This document shows, piece after piece, positions 1-8,800 of a stretch of DNA of 64,000 nt. Positions within the stretch are counted from its first letter, which is position 1, and every line of letters begins with the position of its first letter. The notes under the pieces were generated by a model. It ran no database searches. It saw only the letters and a program-made list of their open reading frames with translations, and was not told the origin of the DNA. Origin of the DNA: Cytobacillus firmus (GTDB lineage: Bacteria; Bacillota; Bacilli; Bacillales; Cytobacillaceae); NCBI RefSeq assembly GCF_023657595.1, contig NZ_CP098323.1:1946001-2010000 (forward strand), in the 5' to 3' direction. Made by a program: the position numbers and the translations under genes.

Positions 1-177
1 ATCGTCGGCAAGCTCATTATCTATTGTGAAGAGCAAAAGAAGGCGATTGAAGATTTAACGGTCGAAGAGCTGGCGCAGTTTAGCAGCAGCATAACAGACG
101 ATATTTACGAATACATTGACTATGAGAACATATTAACCAAAGGGAACAAAAAACTAATCAAGCAGATTTCGGGATAA
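1..177 (+). CDS. argH: Argininosuccinate lyase, C-terminal fragment (partial at left edge)
   Basis: Only the last 58 codons are in the window and the gene runs off the left edge. The translated tail begins IVGKLIIYCEE and continues with a leucine-rich helix and a DDIYEYIDYENIL segment. This resembles the C-terminal domain of argininosuccinate lyases, which have a HIVGKLV...L..L..EEL...DVYE.L pattern. That enzyme splits argininosuccinate to arginine and fumarate in the cytoplasm. The catalytic signature region is outside the window, so a lyase paralogue is possible. The gene ends at a TAA and is followed 4 bp later by a strong hairpin, so it closes its transcription unit. Confidence 0.55.
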   Translation: MVGKLIIYCEEQKKAIEDLTVEELAQFSSSITDDIYEYIDYENILTKGNKKLIKQISG

Positions 178-181
178 AATT

Positions 182-224
182 AAGCAAACAGGACCATTCG
201 AAGAGGGATTGGTCCTGTTTGCTT
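182..224 (+). terminator. Hairpin after the argH-like gene
   Basis: A perfect 15-bp inverted repeat (AAGCAAACAGGACCA and its complement) encloses a 13-nt loop just after the stop codon. There is no long U tract, but position and stem strength suit an intrinsic terminator. The 160 bases up to the next gene show nothing else I can support. Confidence 0.7.
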
Positions 225-386
225 GTCAGTGTGGGCCTGACCATTTTTTTTGAAAAATCCAATTATTATATGGGAGGGCAGGATTTATATTCATGCCGGA
301 AATGTGCCTGAACCGGCTACGATACTATGTTAATAAGCGAGGGGATAGGTACCTTTTTTCAGGATAACAATATAATCACGAATTCA

Positions 387-887
387 TTATTCAGATACAA
401 ACAATTTAAGCTCTTCCTTATCCAAAAAAATCGTACCTTCATATTTCATACCGATTTTTTCAAGCAGTCTGGAGGATGCATGATTGTCTAAGGATGTGAT
501 GGCCAGGATCCGTTCCATATCCAGCTGTTCATGACCATATTTCAATGTAGCAGAAGCTGACTCGAACCCATAACCATGCGTTTGATATCTGGATAAAAAA
601 GCAAAACCAATATCAACATTGTCTAAAGTATCTCGTTTTATCAATCCGCACATGCCAATAGGAGAGCTTCCTTCTTTTCGCTCGACGAGAAAAAGGCCAA
701 AGCCAAATTGAGAATACATTTTCATTGGTCCGGTCAAAATATAATTCTTAGCATCGTCAAGAGTACGTACACTTTTATCGCCAATATAACGGATCCATGC
801 AGGTTCATTTAAAAGTTCGAGAATGAATGCTGCATCATCTGTTGTTAACCAGCGGAGAATTAATCTGTCAGTTTCAAGTACTTTCAA
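387..887 (-). CDS. GNAT acetyltransferase, RimJ/RimL type
   Basis: This 166-residue protein has the layout of RimJ/RimL-type N-acetyltransferases. It has an N-terminal ETDRLILRWLTTDDAAFI strand-helix, a central IGMCGLIKRD strand, a V-x-IGFAF strand, and a C-terminal N-x-x-S-x-x-L-x-K-x-GM-x-Y segment. These enzymes move an acetyl group from acetyl-CoA to a protein N-terminus or small amine; the substrate here is unknown. The start is TTG at 885-887, chosen because GAGGTG lies 8 nt upstream and the MKVLETDRLILR beginning matches the family. The gene stands alone, divergent from the wall hydrolase to its right. Confidence 0.85.
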   Translation of the reverse strand: MKVLETDRLILRWLTTDDAAFILELLNEPAWIRYIGDKSVRTLDDAKNYILTGPMKMYSQFGFGLFLVERKEGSSPIGMCGLIKRDTLDNVDIGFAFLSRYQTHGYGFESASATLKYGHEQLDMERILAITSLDNHASSRLLEKIGMKYEGTIFLDKEELKLFVSE

Positions 888-1104
888 TTATTTTACACCT
901 CAATCAATACCCAGGCTGTTAACCTTATTTTTTTTAGCATGCTATAACAAATATACATCTTAAAGTAATAATGGAGCAAATTGAATTTTCATATTTCTTT
1001 ACTGGTAATTCTCCCATTGATTCACTAATGAGTTCTCCCTGTAAACCTGTTAGCCTTGAAAGTGGCCTGTTTTTGCCTAAAAACTACAAACAGGAGGTTT
1101 ACAA

Positions 1105-1635
1105 ATGAAAAATTTAGTAACATTTGTTGCTGCCATTTCACTCATTATGGGTTCATATAGCATGTTTCCTGCTGATCATTTTGATGCAGAGACAGTGGAT
1201 CAGAAAGCTGCAGAAACATTAACATATAAAAAAGTTGAGGTTGACGTGAAAGAGTCATCATCAACAGATAATCGCTTCATCAAAGAGGAAGAAAAAAAGC
1301 TGCTTGCACGTCTTGTACAGGCTGAAGCAAAAGGGGAGCCGTTTGAAGGAAAAGTAGCGGTTGCTGACGTGGTTCTGAATCGTGTCGAGCACGAACAATT
1401 CCCGGATACAGTCAAAGATGTTATTTATCAGAAGAATGCTTTTGAACCTGTTCAAAATGGTTCAATCAATGAACCGGCAAGTAATGAAGCAGTTCAGGCC
1501 GTTGAGACAGCTCTTATTGATAAGGAGCAAAACGAAGAGTTCCTATATTTTTATAACCCTGAAACAGCCACAAGCCAGTGGATTTTCTCACGTGAAGTTG
1601 TGAAAAAAATCGGCAACCATGCATTTGCTATATAA
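1105..1635 (+). CDS. Secreted SleB/CwlJ-family cell wall hydrolase
   Basis: This 176-residue protein opens with a signal peptide (K near the N-terminus, then a hydrophobic stretch to about residue 20). From about residue 58 it carries a Hydrolase_2 domain, the catalytic domain of the spore germination enzymes SleB and CwlJ. The visible marks are LLARLVQAEAKGE with the presumed catalytic glutamate, the GKVAVADVVLNRV helix, and the FYNPETA...W tail. Such enzymes cut peptidoglycan glycan strands. It lacks the N-terminal peptidoglycan-binding domain of SleB, so it resembles the short YkvT-like members. An AGGAGGTTT ribosome site lies 8 nt before the ATG. The gene is monocistronic with its own terminator. 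Confidence 0.85.
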   Translation: MKNLVTFVAAISLIMGSYSMFPADHFDAETVDQKAAETLTYKKVEVDVKESSSTDNRFIKEEEKKLLARLVQAEAKGEPFEGKVAVADVVLNRVEHEQFPDTVKDVIYQKNAFEPVQNGSINEPASNEAVQAVETALIDKEQNEEFLYFYNPETATSQWIFSREVVKKIGNHAFAI

Positions 1636-1670
1636 AGGCGCGTACAGCATAAAAGCTGCGCGCTTTTTTG
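1634..1670 (+). terminator. Terminator of the wall hydrolase gene
   Basis: The imperfect stem AAGGCGCG..CAGC / GCTG..CGCGCTTTTTT begins at the stop codon and is followed by a U run. Confidence 0.75.
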
Positions 1671-1760
1671 TTGGAGAAAAAATGAAATTGGAGAAGGAAT
1701 ATTAAGAAAGAAAGAGAAAATAATTCAAGGGAAATAATTCCAATAAGGGGGATCTTTAAA

Positions 1761-2243
1761 ATGGAGATCAATGTAAAGAAATTGCCTGAAACAGAAGTAG
1801 CGTATATCAGGCGTACCGGAAGTTATTTTGAGCCGCAGGATCATTGGGGAAGATTGATTGGATGGGCAAACAATCATGGATTATATCCTCCGCAGGAATT
1901 TTTCATTGGCATATCATTGGATAATCCTGATCTGGTGGAGAGCAAGGATTGCCGCCACGATGCCTGTGTTACTATTCCTGAAGGCTTTAATAAAGAGGAG
2001 CATCAGGAAATAATGTTTAAAAAAATTGATGCCGGGGATTATGCTCTCTATCCATTCTATGATACCCCTGATAAACTGCATATTGCCTATCAGTACATGT
2101 TTGGAGAATGGCTGCCAAATAGCGGATATGACCCGGATTACGATAGACATAACCTTGAATTCAATCTCAATAATCCTGCTGAAGATGCAGGAGGGAGATG
2201 CAGAGTTGACTTATATGTACCAGTGAGAACAAATATTAGCTGA
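1761..2243 (+). CDS. GyrI-like / AraC effector-binding domain protein
   Basis: This stand-alone 160-residue GyrI-like small-molecule-binding domain is the fold shared by SbmC/GyrI and the effector-binding half of AraC and MerR regulators. Diagnostic stretches are the N-terminal V-x-KLPETEVAYIRRTG strand, FFIGISLDNP, CRHDACVTIP and the C-terminal RVDLYVPV strand. Family members bind drugs or inhibit DNA gyrase; no DNA-binding domain is attached here, so it may act as a drug-binding or scavenging protein. The ATG follows a GGGGGAT ribosome site. It is a single-gene unit ahead of the Wadjet operon and probably unrelated to it. Confidence 0.8.
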   Translation: MEINVKKLPETEVAYIRRTGSYFEPQDHWGRLIGWANNHGLYPPQEFFIGISLDNPDLVESKDCRHDACVTIPEGFNKEEHQEIMFKKIDAGDYALYPFYDTPDKLHIAYQYMFGEWLPNSGYDPDYDRHNLEFNLNNPAEDAGGRCRVDLYVPVRTNIS

Positions 2244-2362
2244 TGAAGTTACTGAATTGCCCCATGATAACTTAATAACTTAAAAGTTAGGAGAAAGAAT
2301 ACCGATTGAATTTTTTATGTATTCCTGAACTGCAGCGCATGGATCCCCCAGTGCTTAAAAAT

Positions 2363-2402
2363 GCGGGAGTAGCTATTATTGCTTTACTCCCCGCCCCATT
2401 TT
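2363..2402 (+). terminator. Hairpin between the GyrI-like gene and the Wadjet operon
   Basis: GCGGGAGTA pairs with TACTCCCCGC (one bulge) and is followed by CCCATTTTC. It isolates the downstream operon from upstream transcription. The short T run makes it moderate. Confidence 0.5.
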
Positions 2403-2424
2403 CTTCTCTCTGTTATTAAATCCA

Positions 2425-2453
2425 TTACATCAATTCATCAACTAGTTTATAAT
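2425..2453 (+). promoter_or_regulatory. Sigma-A promoter of the Wadjet operon
   Basis: The -35 TTACAT (2425-2430) and -10 TATAAT (2448-2453) are separated by exactly 17 bp. Transcription would start near 2460, leaving a leader of about 54 nt before the first gene. No operator-like repeat is evident. Confidence 0.6.
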
Positions 2454-2513
2454 AAAAATGATGTCCGCATGAGAAAATTGTCGTCTCAACCTACCCGATA
2501 AAGTATTAAGAAG

Positions 2514-3587
2514 GTGAACAAAATCAACATCATCGAAACAAGGGTGAGAAGCTTCATTGAAGATATTCAGCACCCTAAGCAAAAGAAGAAGTTAAACATA
2601 AATGATTTGGAATTTCAGCTGCGCAAATTGCTGGATGATTATTTTGAAATGGACGGTTATTCGCTATTTTATGAAGCCATTCAATCATTGCAGGATGAAG
2701 GGCAGCTGACAGCTATACATAATCATCAATACAACGGGAAAACCCCGTCTCTGCCTTTATATTTCTGGGTAAACGTGAAAACTCACACCGGCAAATGGGA
2801 TCGTCTCGAGATGATGAAGTTAAGTGACCGGTTCGATTTTTCGTTTTATGAACGGCACCCTGAATGGCAGACGAAAGAGGAATGGAGCCGCGTCAAGAAT
2901 TTATATGCTTTTCTCCAATCCAGCGGCGAACGGGAAATCGTTTCACTTGAGGAAAGAAGCCTGGAGCTGTTCGGCCATGAAAAATTCCTGCAGGATGTGA
3001 TCAGTTTTCCTGATGGAATAGGTTTTTTAGCACGAATTGGTGTATCTGAAGATCAGCTGAAAGTGGTGAAATACGGAGAGCCTTTTGTGTTTTGGATGAA
3101 ACAGGGAAAAGAAATTAAAGATATTCAGCGAGTGCTGATAGTCGGGAATCTATCATTCTTTCATACTAGCATTCAATTATTGGAAAGCGATCTGCTCGAT
3201 TACGAACCGGAACTGATCATTTATGGGGAAGACACGAAAATTGAACGGAGCTTTTCGTTTTTCTTTAAAATCTTCCCGGCTAAATCGTATCTATTCTATT
3301 ATGCGGGGGATCTGGATGCTGCGGGCTACGGGATCATGACTAGGCTGATTGAGAAATACCCGGAATGCTGCATTCAGCCTGCATTGAAGATTTACCGTAA
3401 AATGCTTGAATGTCTGGATCAAAGAAATGATCAGAAATCAGGACAGCATCAAAATCTTAAATACCGTGATGCGTTCTTTCGGTGGTTTACGGAAGAAGAG
3501 CAGGAACTCTTAATGCAATTATGGCAGGAAAATAAACGCATTCCTCAGGAAGTCTTAACAATTGAAACATGGAGGAGATGGATGTGA
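2514..3587 (+). CDS. jetD: Wadjet system nuclease subunit JetD (MksG-like)
   Basis: This 357-residue protein fits JetD, the nuclease subunit of Wadjet defence systems that cut plasmid DNA extruded by the JetABC condensin. The N-terminal half (about 1-190) looks like the winged-helix/arm region. The C-terminal half is a TopoVIA-like Toprim domain with the DxD motif G-D-L-D-A-A-G at residues 265-271. The first Toprim motif, normally V-x-x-x-E-N, reads VLIVGN, with glycine 211 (codon GGG, 3144-3146) where the catalytic glutamate is expected. The start is an unusual GTG immediately after AAGAAG with no proper spacing, and an in-frame TAA lies just upstream, so translation may be weak. It is the first gene of the operon and overlaps jetA by 4 bp. 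Confidence 0.8.
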   Translation: MNKINIIETRVRSFIEDIQHPKQKKKLNINDLEFQLRKLLDDYFEMDGYSLFYEAIQSLQDEGQLTAIHNHQYNGKTPSLPLYFWVNVKTHTGKWDRLEMMKLSDRFDFSFYERHPEWQTKEEWSRVKNLYAFLQSSGEREIVSLEERSLELFGHEKFLQDVISFPDGIGFLARIGVSEDQLKVVKYGEPFVFWMKQGKEIKDIQRVLIVGNLSFFHTSIQLLESDLLDYEPELIIYGEDTKIERSFSFFFKIFPAKSYLFYYAGDLDAAGYGIMTRLIEKYPECCIQPALKIYRKMLECLDQRNDQKSGQHQNLKYRDAFFRWFTEEEQELLMQLWQENKRIPQEVLTIETWRRWM

Positions 3588-5089
3588 ACGAGTCATGGGA
3601 AGGATTCGCCCAGCGGATGCAGCGTTTAAACCCGCTGTTTGAGCTTGGAAGAGGTATGGAAGTCGGAGAGCTGAAGCCTCATATCCAGACGATTCTGATG
3701 CAGGTGCTCCTCACCATTTTTTATCGGGAATTGAATGATGATGATCATCGGAGAAAATCGGATATCAAATATATGGTGGAAGATTCGATTAAACAAATGA
3801 AGCTTTTGGCTGATGAGAAGCAGATTGAACGAATTACAAGCGGGCTTCTATATCAGGGAAAAGAAGAATACAGCAGACCGTTTGAAGCCCTTTATTACGA
3901 TGAAATCAGACAGTCATGGGAGACGCAGGTATTCCGCTATGTGACAATGGATGAATTATATACAAACCTGGAGATGGGCGGATCTATCGTCTATAAGCTC
4001 ACAGATGTCTCACAGGAAATGATTTTCATGAGCAGGGAAATGGCGGAGGAGTTCTCGATCACCATTGAACAGCTCTACAGTATGCAGCTGATTAAAAACG
4101 GTAATTTCCGCAAAGCTACCCGAAACCTCGATCACCTCATTTCACGGGTCAACCGCTTAATGTCAAGAGAATTCTCCTTTCAAAAAGAAATGATCAATAA
4201 TCCCAAAATCTTATTGATGGAAGAAGAAATGCAAAGGGCTGATAATCGTGCGGAAATTGAGAAGCAATTTGAAGAAGAAAAAAATCACTTCCGTACCATC
4301 AGCAGTCTGATTGAGAAGACAAAACGAAGAAACGAGGAAGATGATCACATTCAAAGAGAATTGATCCTCCTGCAGGAAAAAATCGGCCATACAAGGCAAT
4401 TGCATGACCGTTTTGCCAAGCTTGTGATTCAGAATATCTCCTATGAAATGAAATTAAAAGCGGAAAATCCTTCGCTGTTTTGGGAAACGAGCCTGGTTTC
4501 GTTTCGGGAGCATATTTATGAAAACTGGTTCATGAAGGAGGGGGCATCTTCCTTCGATCATGTTGAGAAGGTACTGGGTCCTTTATTTTCGCCAAAGAAT
4601 GAATTTATCTTGCCCTTGGATTGGATCTGGGGCGAACAGGAATTTGATGAAAAGCAGCTGACAGAGACAATGGAGGAAGAAACGGAAGACGAAAGCATTA
4701 CCCATCAGCGCGTAACGAACTGGGGTTCTGTTATCAAGGCCTGGAGCTATGTGTTTCAATATTTGCAGACATACGGAGAGTTTTCCCTGGCTGATTTAAC
4801 GACATTGCCGCTTGAGGTACAGGATTTATGGTTTGAAGAATCGGAAACGATTGATTTATGGATGATGTTTGATAAAAAGCCTCTGAATGTTCAGGTGCTG
4901 CACCGGAAGGAAGAGAGCTTGAGCGATGAGAGGGAAATTCTTCTTTATAAGCTTATGCAGGAGTATCCGCAATTCCAGGTGTTTGAAGGATTGAAACTTT
5001 ATACCGAGTTTGATCATCGGGCGGAACCTTTCCTCTGGTATCAAATGAAAATTACTCCGTTTAAAATTTGTGTTCAGGAGGAGAAATGA
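3584..5089 (+). CDS. jetA: Wadjet system kleisin-like subunit JetA
   Basis: This 501-residue, acidic, helix-rich protein matches JetA by position and size. JetA is the kleisin (MksF-like) that links the JetC ATPase heads and recruits JetB. I recognise the family from the operon and from the N-terminal RLNPLFELGRGMEVGELKPH segment. A coiled coil runs at about residues 205-280 (E/K-rich, M-E-E-E-M-Q-R-A). I chose GTG at 3584 because GGAGGAG sits 6 nt upstream and GTGA overlaps the jetD stop, the usual coupled-translation arrangement; an ATG at 3569 would put the ribosome site inside the gene. The stop overlaps jetB. Assignment to the JetA family usually seen in Wadjet type III is inference. Confidence 0.75.
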   Translation: MNESWEGFAQRMQRLNPLFELGRGMEVGELKPHIQTILMQVLLTIFYRELNDDDHRRKSDIKYMVEDSIKQMKLLADEKQIERITSGLLYQGKEEYSRPFEALYYDEIRQSWETQVFRYVTMDELYTNLEMGGSIVYKLTDVSQEMIFMSREMAEEFSITIEQLYSMQLIKNGNFRKATRNLDHLISRVNRLMSREFSFQKEMINNPKILLMEEEMQRADNRAEIEKQFEEEKNHFRTISSLIEKTKRRNEEDDHIQRELILLQEKIGHTRQLHDRFAKLVIQNISYEMKLKAENPSLFWETSLVSFREHIYENWFMKEGASSFDHVEKVLGPLFSPKNEFILPLDWIWGEQEFDEKQLTETMEEETEDESITHQRVTNWGSVIKAWSYVFQYLQTYGEFSLADLTTLPLEVQDLWFEESETIDLWMMFDKKPLNVQVLHRKEESLSDEREILLYKLMQEYPQFQVFEGLKLYTEFDHRAEPFLWYQMKITPFKICVQEEK

Positions 5090-5838
5090 TGAGTGCAGAA
5101 AGTATTAAGACTGCATCAGCAGTTTATTTCACGCTATTAAAAGACAAGGTCATCGATGAAAACAGCGAGCACTTTCAGGCGTATTTCGATCCTGATGTAA
5201 GACAGACGGTGCTTTTAATGGCAGACGAATCCGGGACCTTTATAATTGAATCGCCGAAACGGATTCAGCTCGTTGTTCAGCCGACCGGTTCTGTTTTTGC
5301 GACGAATTTTACACATATGAAGGACAGGCATAAACAGGTTGAAACCAAAAAACATTTTCACCTGATGAGCGTTGTCATTATGGCATTTCTGGCGGGCATC
5401 GACCGCAATCAGGCGGCTAAGATCCGCACGAAGCGCGAAGGTATCAGCTTTTATACATTAGAACGGCAAGTGAATGATGTCATTATGAATTGGGATAGCC
5501 TGCTTAAAGCAAAGCCGGATTTCGGAGAAGAAGAAAAAATTGATATGAGAGACGTTGTGACGACATGGAAATACATGGAGGTCGACACAGATGATTATGG
5601 AGCCAGGAAAGCCAATCGCAGAACGCGGATTGGTTTGATTGCAAGTGCCATGCGTCTTTTGGAAACAGAAGGACTCATCGTCATTCTGGATCGGGAGGAT
5701 ATACCGAAGGCGATTCCAAAGCAGGAGTTATTTGAACGGATTGAATATCTGTATCATGACTATGACCGTTATGAGATGTTCAAGGAATTAATGAAAACAG
5801 AGGAGGAGGATCAGCATGCCAAAAATACATCGAATTAG
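5089..5838 (+). CDS. jetB: Wadjet system subunit JetB (MksE-like, KITE-type)
   Basis: This 249-residue protein sits between kleisin and SMC subunits, as JetB/MksE does. Those proteins are tandem winged-helix (KITE) partners that bind the kleisin and help form the DNA-loop-extruding complex. Visible features are the N-terminal helix AVYFTLLKDKVI, a basic ISFYTLERQVNDVI stretch, and a C-terminal winged-helix-like region (RIGLIASAMRLLETEGLI). It resembles the DUF6063-type proteins found in Wadjet operons. AGGAGG at 5076-5081 is 7 nt before ATG 5089 and 4 nt before ATG 5086; both overlap the jetA stop, and I prefer 5089. The 3' end overlaps jetC by 23 bp. Confidence 0.72.
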   Translation: MSAESIKTASAVYFTLLKDKVIDENSEHFQAYFDPDVRQTVLLMADESGTFIIESPKRIQLVVQPTGSVFATNFTHMKDRHKQVETKKHFHLMSVVIMAFLAGIDRNQAAKIRTKREGISFYTLERQVNDVIMNWDSLLKAKPDFGEEEKIDMRDVVTTWKYMEVDTDDYGARKANRRTRIGLIASAMRLLETEGLIVILDREDIPKAIPKQELFERIEYLYHDYDRYEMFKELMKTEEEDQHAKNTSN

Positions 5839-8800
5839 AATTGCCAGCCTGAAATATGATGGCATGCAAAAGCAGTATAGGGACACCACATTTAACTTTC
5901 ATAATGAGGAAACCTCCACAAATGGCCTCATTTCAATGATGAATGGGGGAGGAAAAGGTGTTTTCCTGCAGACCATATTTCAGATCCTTAAGCCGGGTAC
6001 CGCATGGGGAAAGCAGAATAACCGCTTTTATCAGCAATTCTTTTTTAATAATAAAGAGCAGTTTATTCCTTATACCTTTCATGTTCTCATACAGTGGGAG
6101 CTCGACGGGGCTGACCGCAGGCATTTGGTGACGGGCGGAATGTTTTCAGCAGAACAGCGTATTTCAATGAATGAAGAGAGCGGAGATAGCAAACCTCTTG
6201 AACAGGAAGCGAAAATTGTCCCGAATATTACCTTTTATACAAGAGAGTTTGAACGAAAAGAAGAAGCATCTCTTGAACATATTCCGCTCTATGAAGATGG
6301 AGAACTGGCTGAAACAGAAGGCCTTAAGGATTATTTAAAATGGAATGGGTACGATGTTTACCGGGATACAAAGAAACACTACCGAATTTTGGATACATAT
6401 GGGATTAACCGAAAAGATTGGGATATTATGAAGGACATTAATAAGGATGAAGGCGGCGTCGGAAAATTCTTTGAAGGCGCTGAAGATGATCATTCCCTGT
6501 TCCAAAAGCGGATCATTCCTACAGTCAGTCAGGTTCTGCACCGGACGGAGCATCAGAAGAACGATCTGGTTGAGATTTTTAAGAGTCAGGCAAGCATCGC
6601 GAAGGACCTCCCTGTTTTGCTGAAAAGAGAGCAGGCACATAAAGAGTTCCTGGAAGATATTCTTCCTTTTGAAGAGAGCCTGGCAAAGGGTATCGGGCAT
6701 AAGGAAATTGTAGAGGACAGTATTAAGGCCGGAAGACAGCTGCTTGGCGCTTTGGAGCATTTGAAGAAAACAGAAGAAGAAACACTCATTGAACTGGAAA
6801 AGGAAATCGAAAAATTAACAGGCAGGCAAGTGGATCTGCGTTTTCAGAAAGATAATCTTGAGTATGCAAAAGCTCACCGGGAAGTGCTGGATTGGGAGAA
6901 GAAATTAGCGGAAGAGCAGAAGAAGCATATTGTTCTGCAGGAATCAGTGAAGGAAAAGCAGGAGCGAAAAGAAGAGCTGGCTTTTCAGCTGTTACTAAAA
7001 GAATGGCATGAAGGGGAACAAAGCATCCGCGCGCTTTCCCAGCAAATTGCGAAGCTCGAGCAGAACAGCGGCCTGGAGCAAGTGAATCAAAGAATGGATG
7101 AAATCAAAAAAGAGGCGGCACAGCAATGGGAGAAATCCTCCGTTGCCATTAGGGAAGCCGTTCAGCAATATTCCGGATATCAAAGGTTTTTAAAGAAAAA
7201 AGCAAACGACCTGTCAAAGCAGGACAAACAAAAGACCCAGGAGATTGCTCAGCTTCGTACAGAAATTGATTTTCTTTATACCAAAATTCATGAATTTGAA
7301 TCAAAAGAAGAACAGCTTATCGAGGAATTCGGTGACCGCATTGCCTATGATTTAACGGGTTTTATTGAAAATCTGAATAAACAGATAGAAACCAAAGAAG
7401 CGGCACTCAAAGATATACAGGCAAAAGAGCATAGTTCAAATGAAAAGCAGAACCAGCTTGCTTCTTCCCATGGTACACTCGCACAATCCATTCAGTTTTC
7501 AGAAGAAAAGTGTGAAGAGCTAAAAAAGAAAAGTGAAGAGCAGCAGCAAAAAGAAACAAAGCTGTTCGATCAGCTGCAAGGTGTTCTGCAAGGTGTAACA
7601 GCACCATTCACGAATGCCCTTTTATCAAAATATGCCCTGGAAGTGGAAGAGCTCCTCGTTCAAAATCGCGAGCAAGGGGAAGAATTAAAGAAAGCACTCT
7701 GGGAAACGCAGCTGGATTATGCCTTAAATAATGAGCATTTCTGGATTGCCAATAATGATGTGCAGGAATTGAAGGAATGGATTGATGAAAAGACGGGGAT
7801 TGACGTATTTTACGGATCCCAATTTCTCCAATCCTTAAAGCCGGATGAAGTGGCGAGCCACATGCTTTCTCATCCTCTTCTGCCGTACGGCTTAGTAGTC
7901 AGCAGGCCGCAATGGGAAAAAATCAATAAGCGGGTCCTTAGCGGAAGGATGTATAAAAGTCCGGTCCCGATTTTTATGCGGGAAGAAATGGCGGGCGAAA
8001 ATCAGCAGAATGCCTTTGTGATGATCACCGGGACGGAGAAGGAGCTGCTGGCGGATAAAAATCAGTTCACAAACTGGAAGATTGAGATTGCGAAACAAAT
8101 AGAAGATCAGAAAGATACACTTGCAGAGTTGGAAAAAACAGAAACAGCGCTGCGCCGTATTATAAAAGAAATCGACCGATTCCTTTCCCATGACCTTGCC
8201 GGTGATATCGAAAAAGTACTTCTTCAGGAAATGGAAGCCCTGCTTTCGAGGAAAACGGAATTGCAGGCTATCATCGTGCAGGAGGAAAAAGAAAAAGAAC
8301 TGCAGCTGGGACTTAGAGAACAGTTGGAAAAGACGAAGAAAAAGATTGAAAATCTATCTAAAGACGCGGAATCCTTAGCGGGATTTAACCGAGAAAAGTC
8401 GATGCATCAGGAAAATAAACGGGTAAAGCAGGAAAAAGAGAAACAAAAGGAAGCTTTCGAAAAGCTGCAGAATGAACTGGGAAACGAGTTTCAGACCATC
8501 GCTGACCTTCAGGAAAAGTGGAGCCAGACCTATCTGGAATGGAAGCTGTCAGCCGAGCAAAATATTAAGAAGATCGGCTTCTTTATAGACGGTGCTGCTT
8601 TTCCAGCAGCTGAGAAAGCAGAAGCTTCTGAGGAGGTTCCGCGATTATCACCCTATATTTTAGAAGAAATCAATGGCAGCATTGAGGAGCTTAAACAGCT
8701 GCAAAAATCAAAAGAAGAACAAGCCAGTGAACTGCTCGCGATTCAGGCGACAAGAGAATCCGAACAAAAGCAGCAAAGGAAGCTGGAGAAAAAACTTCAT

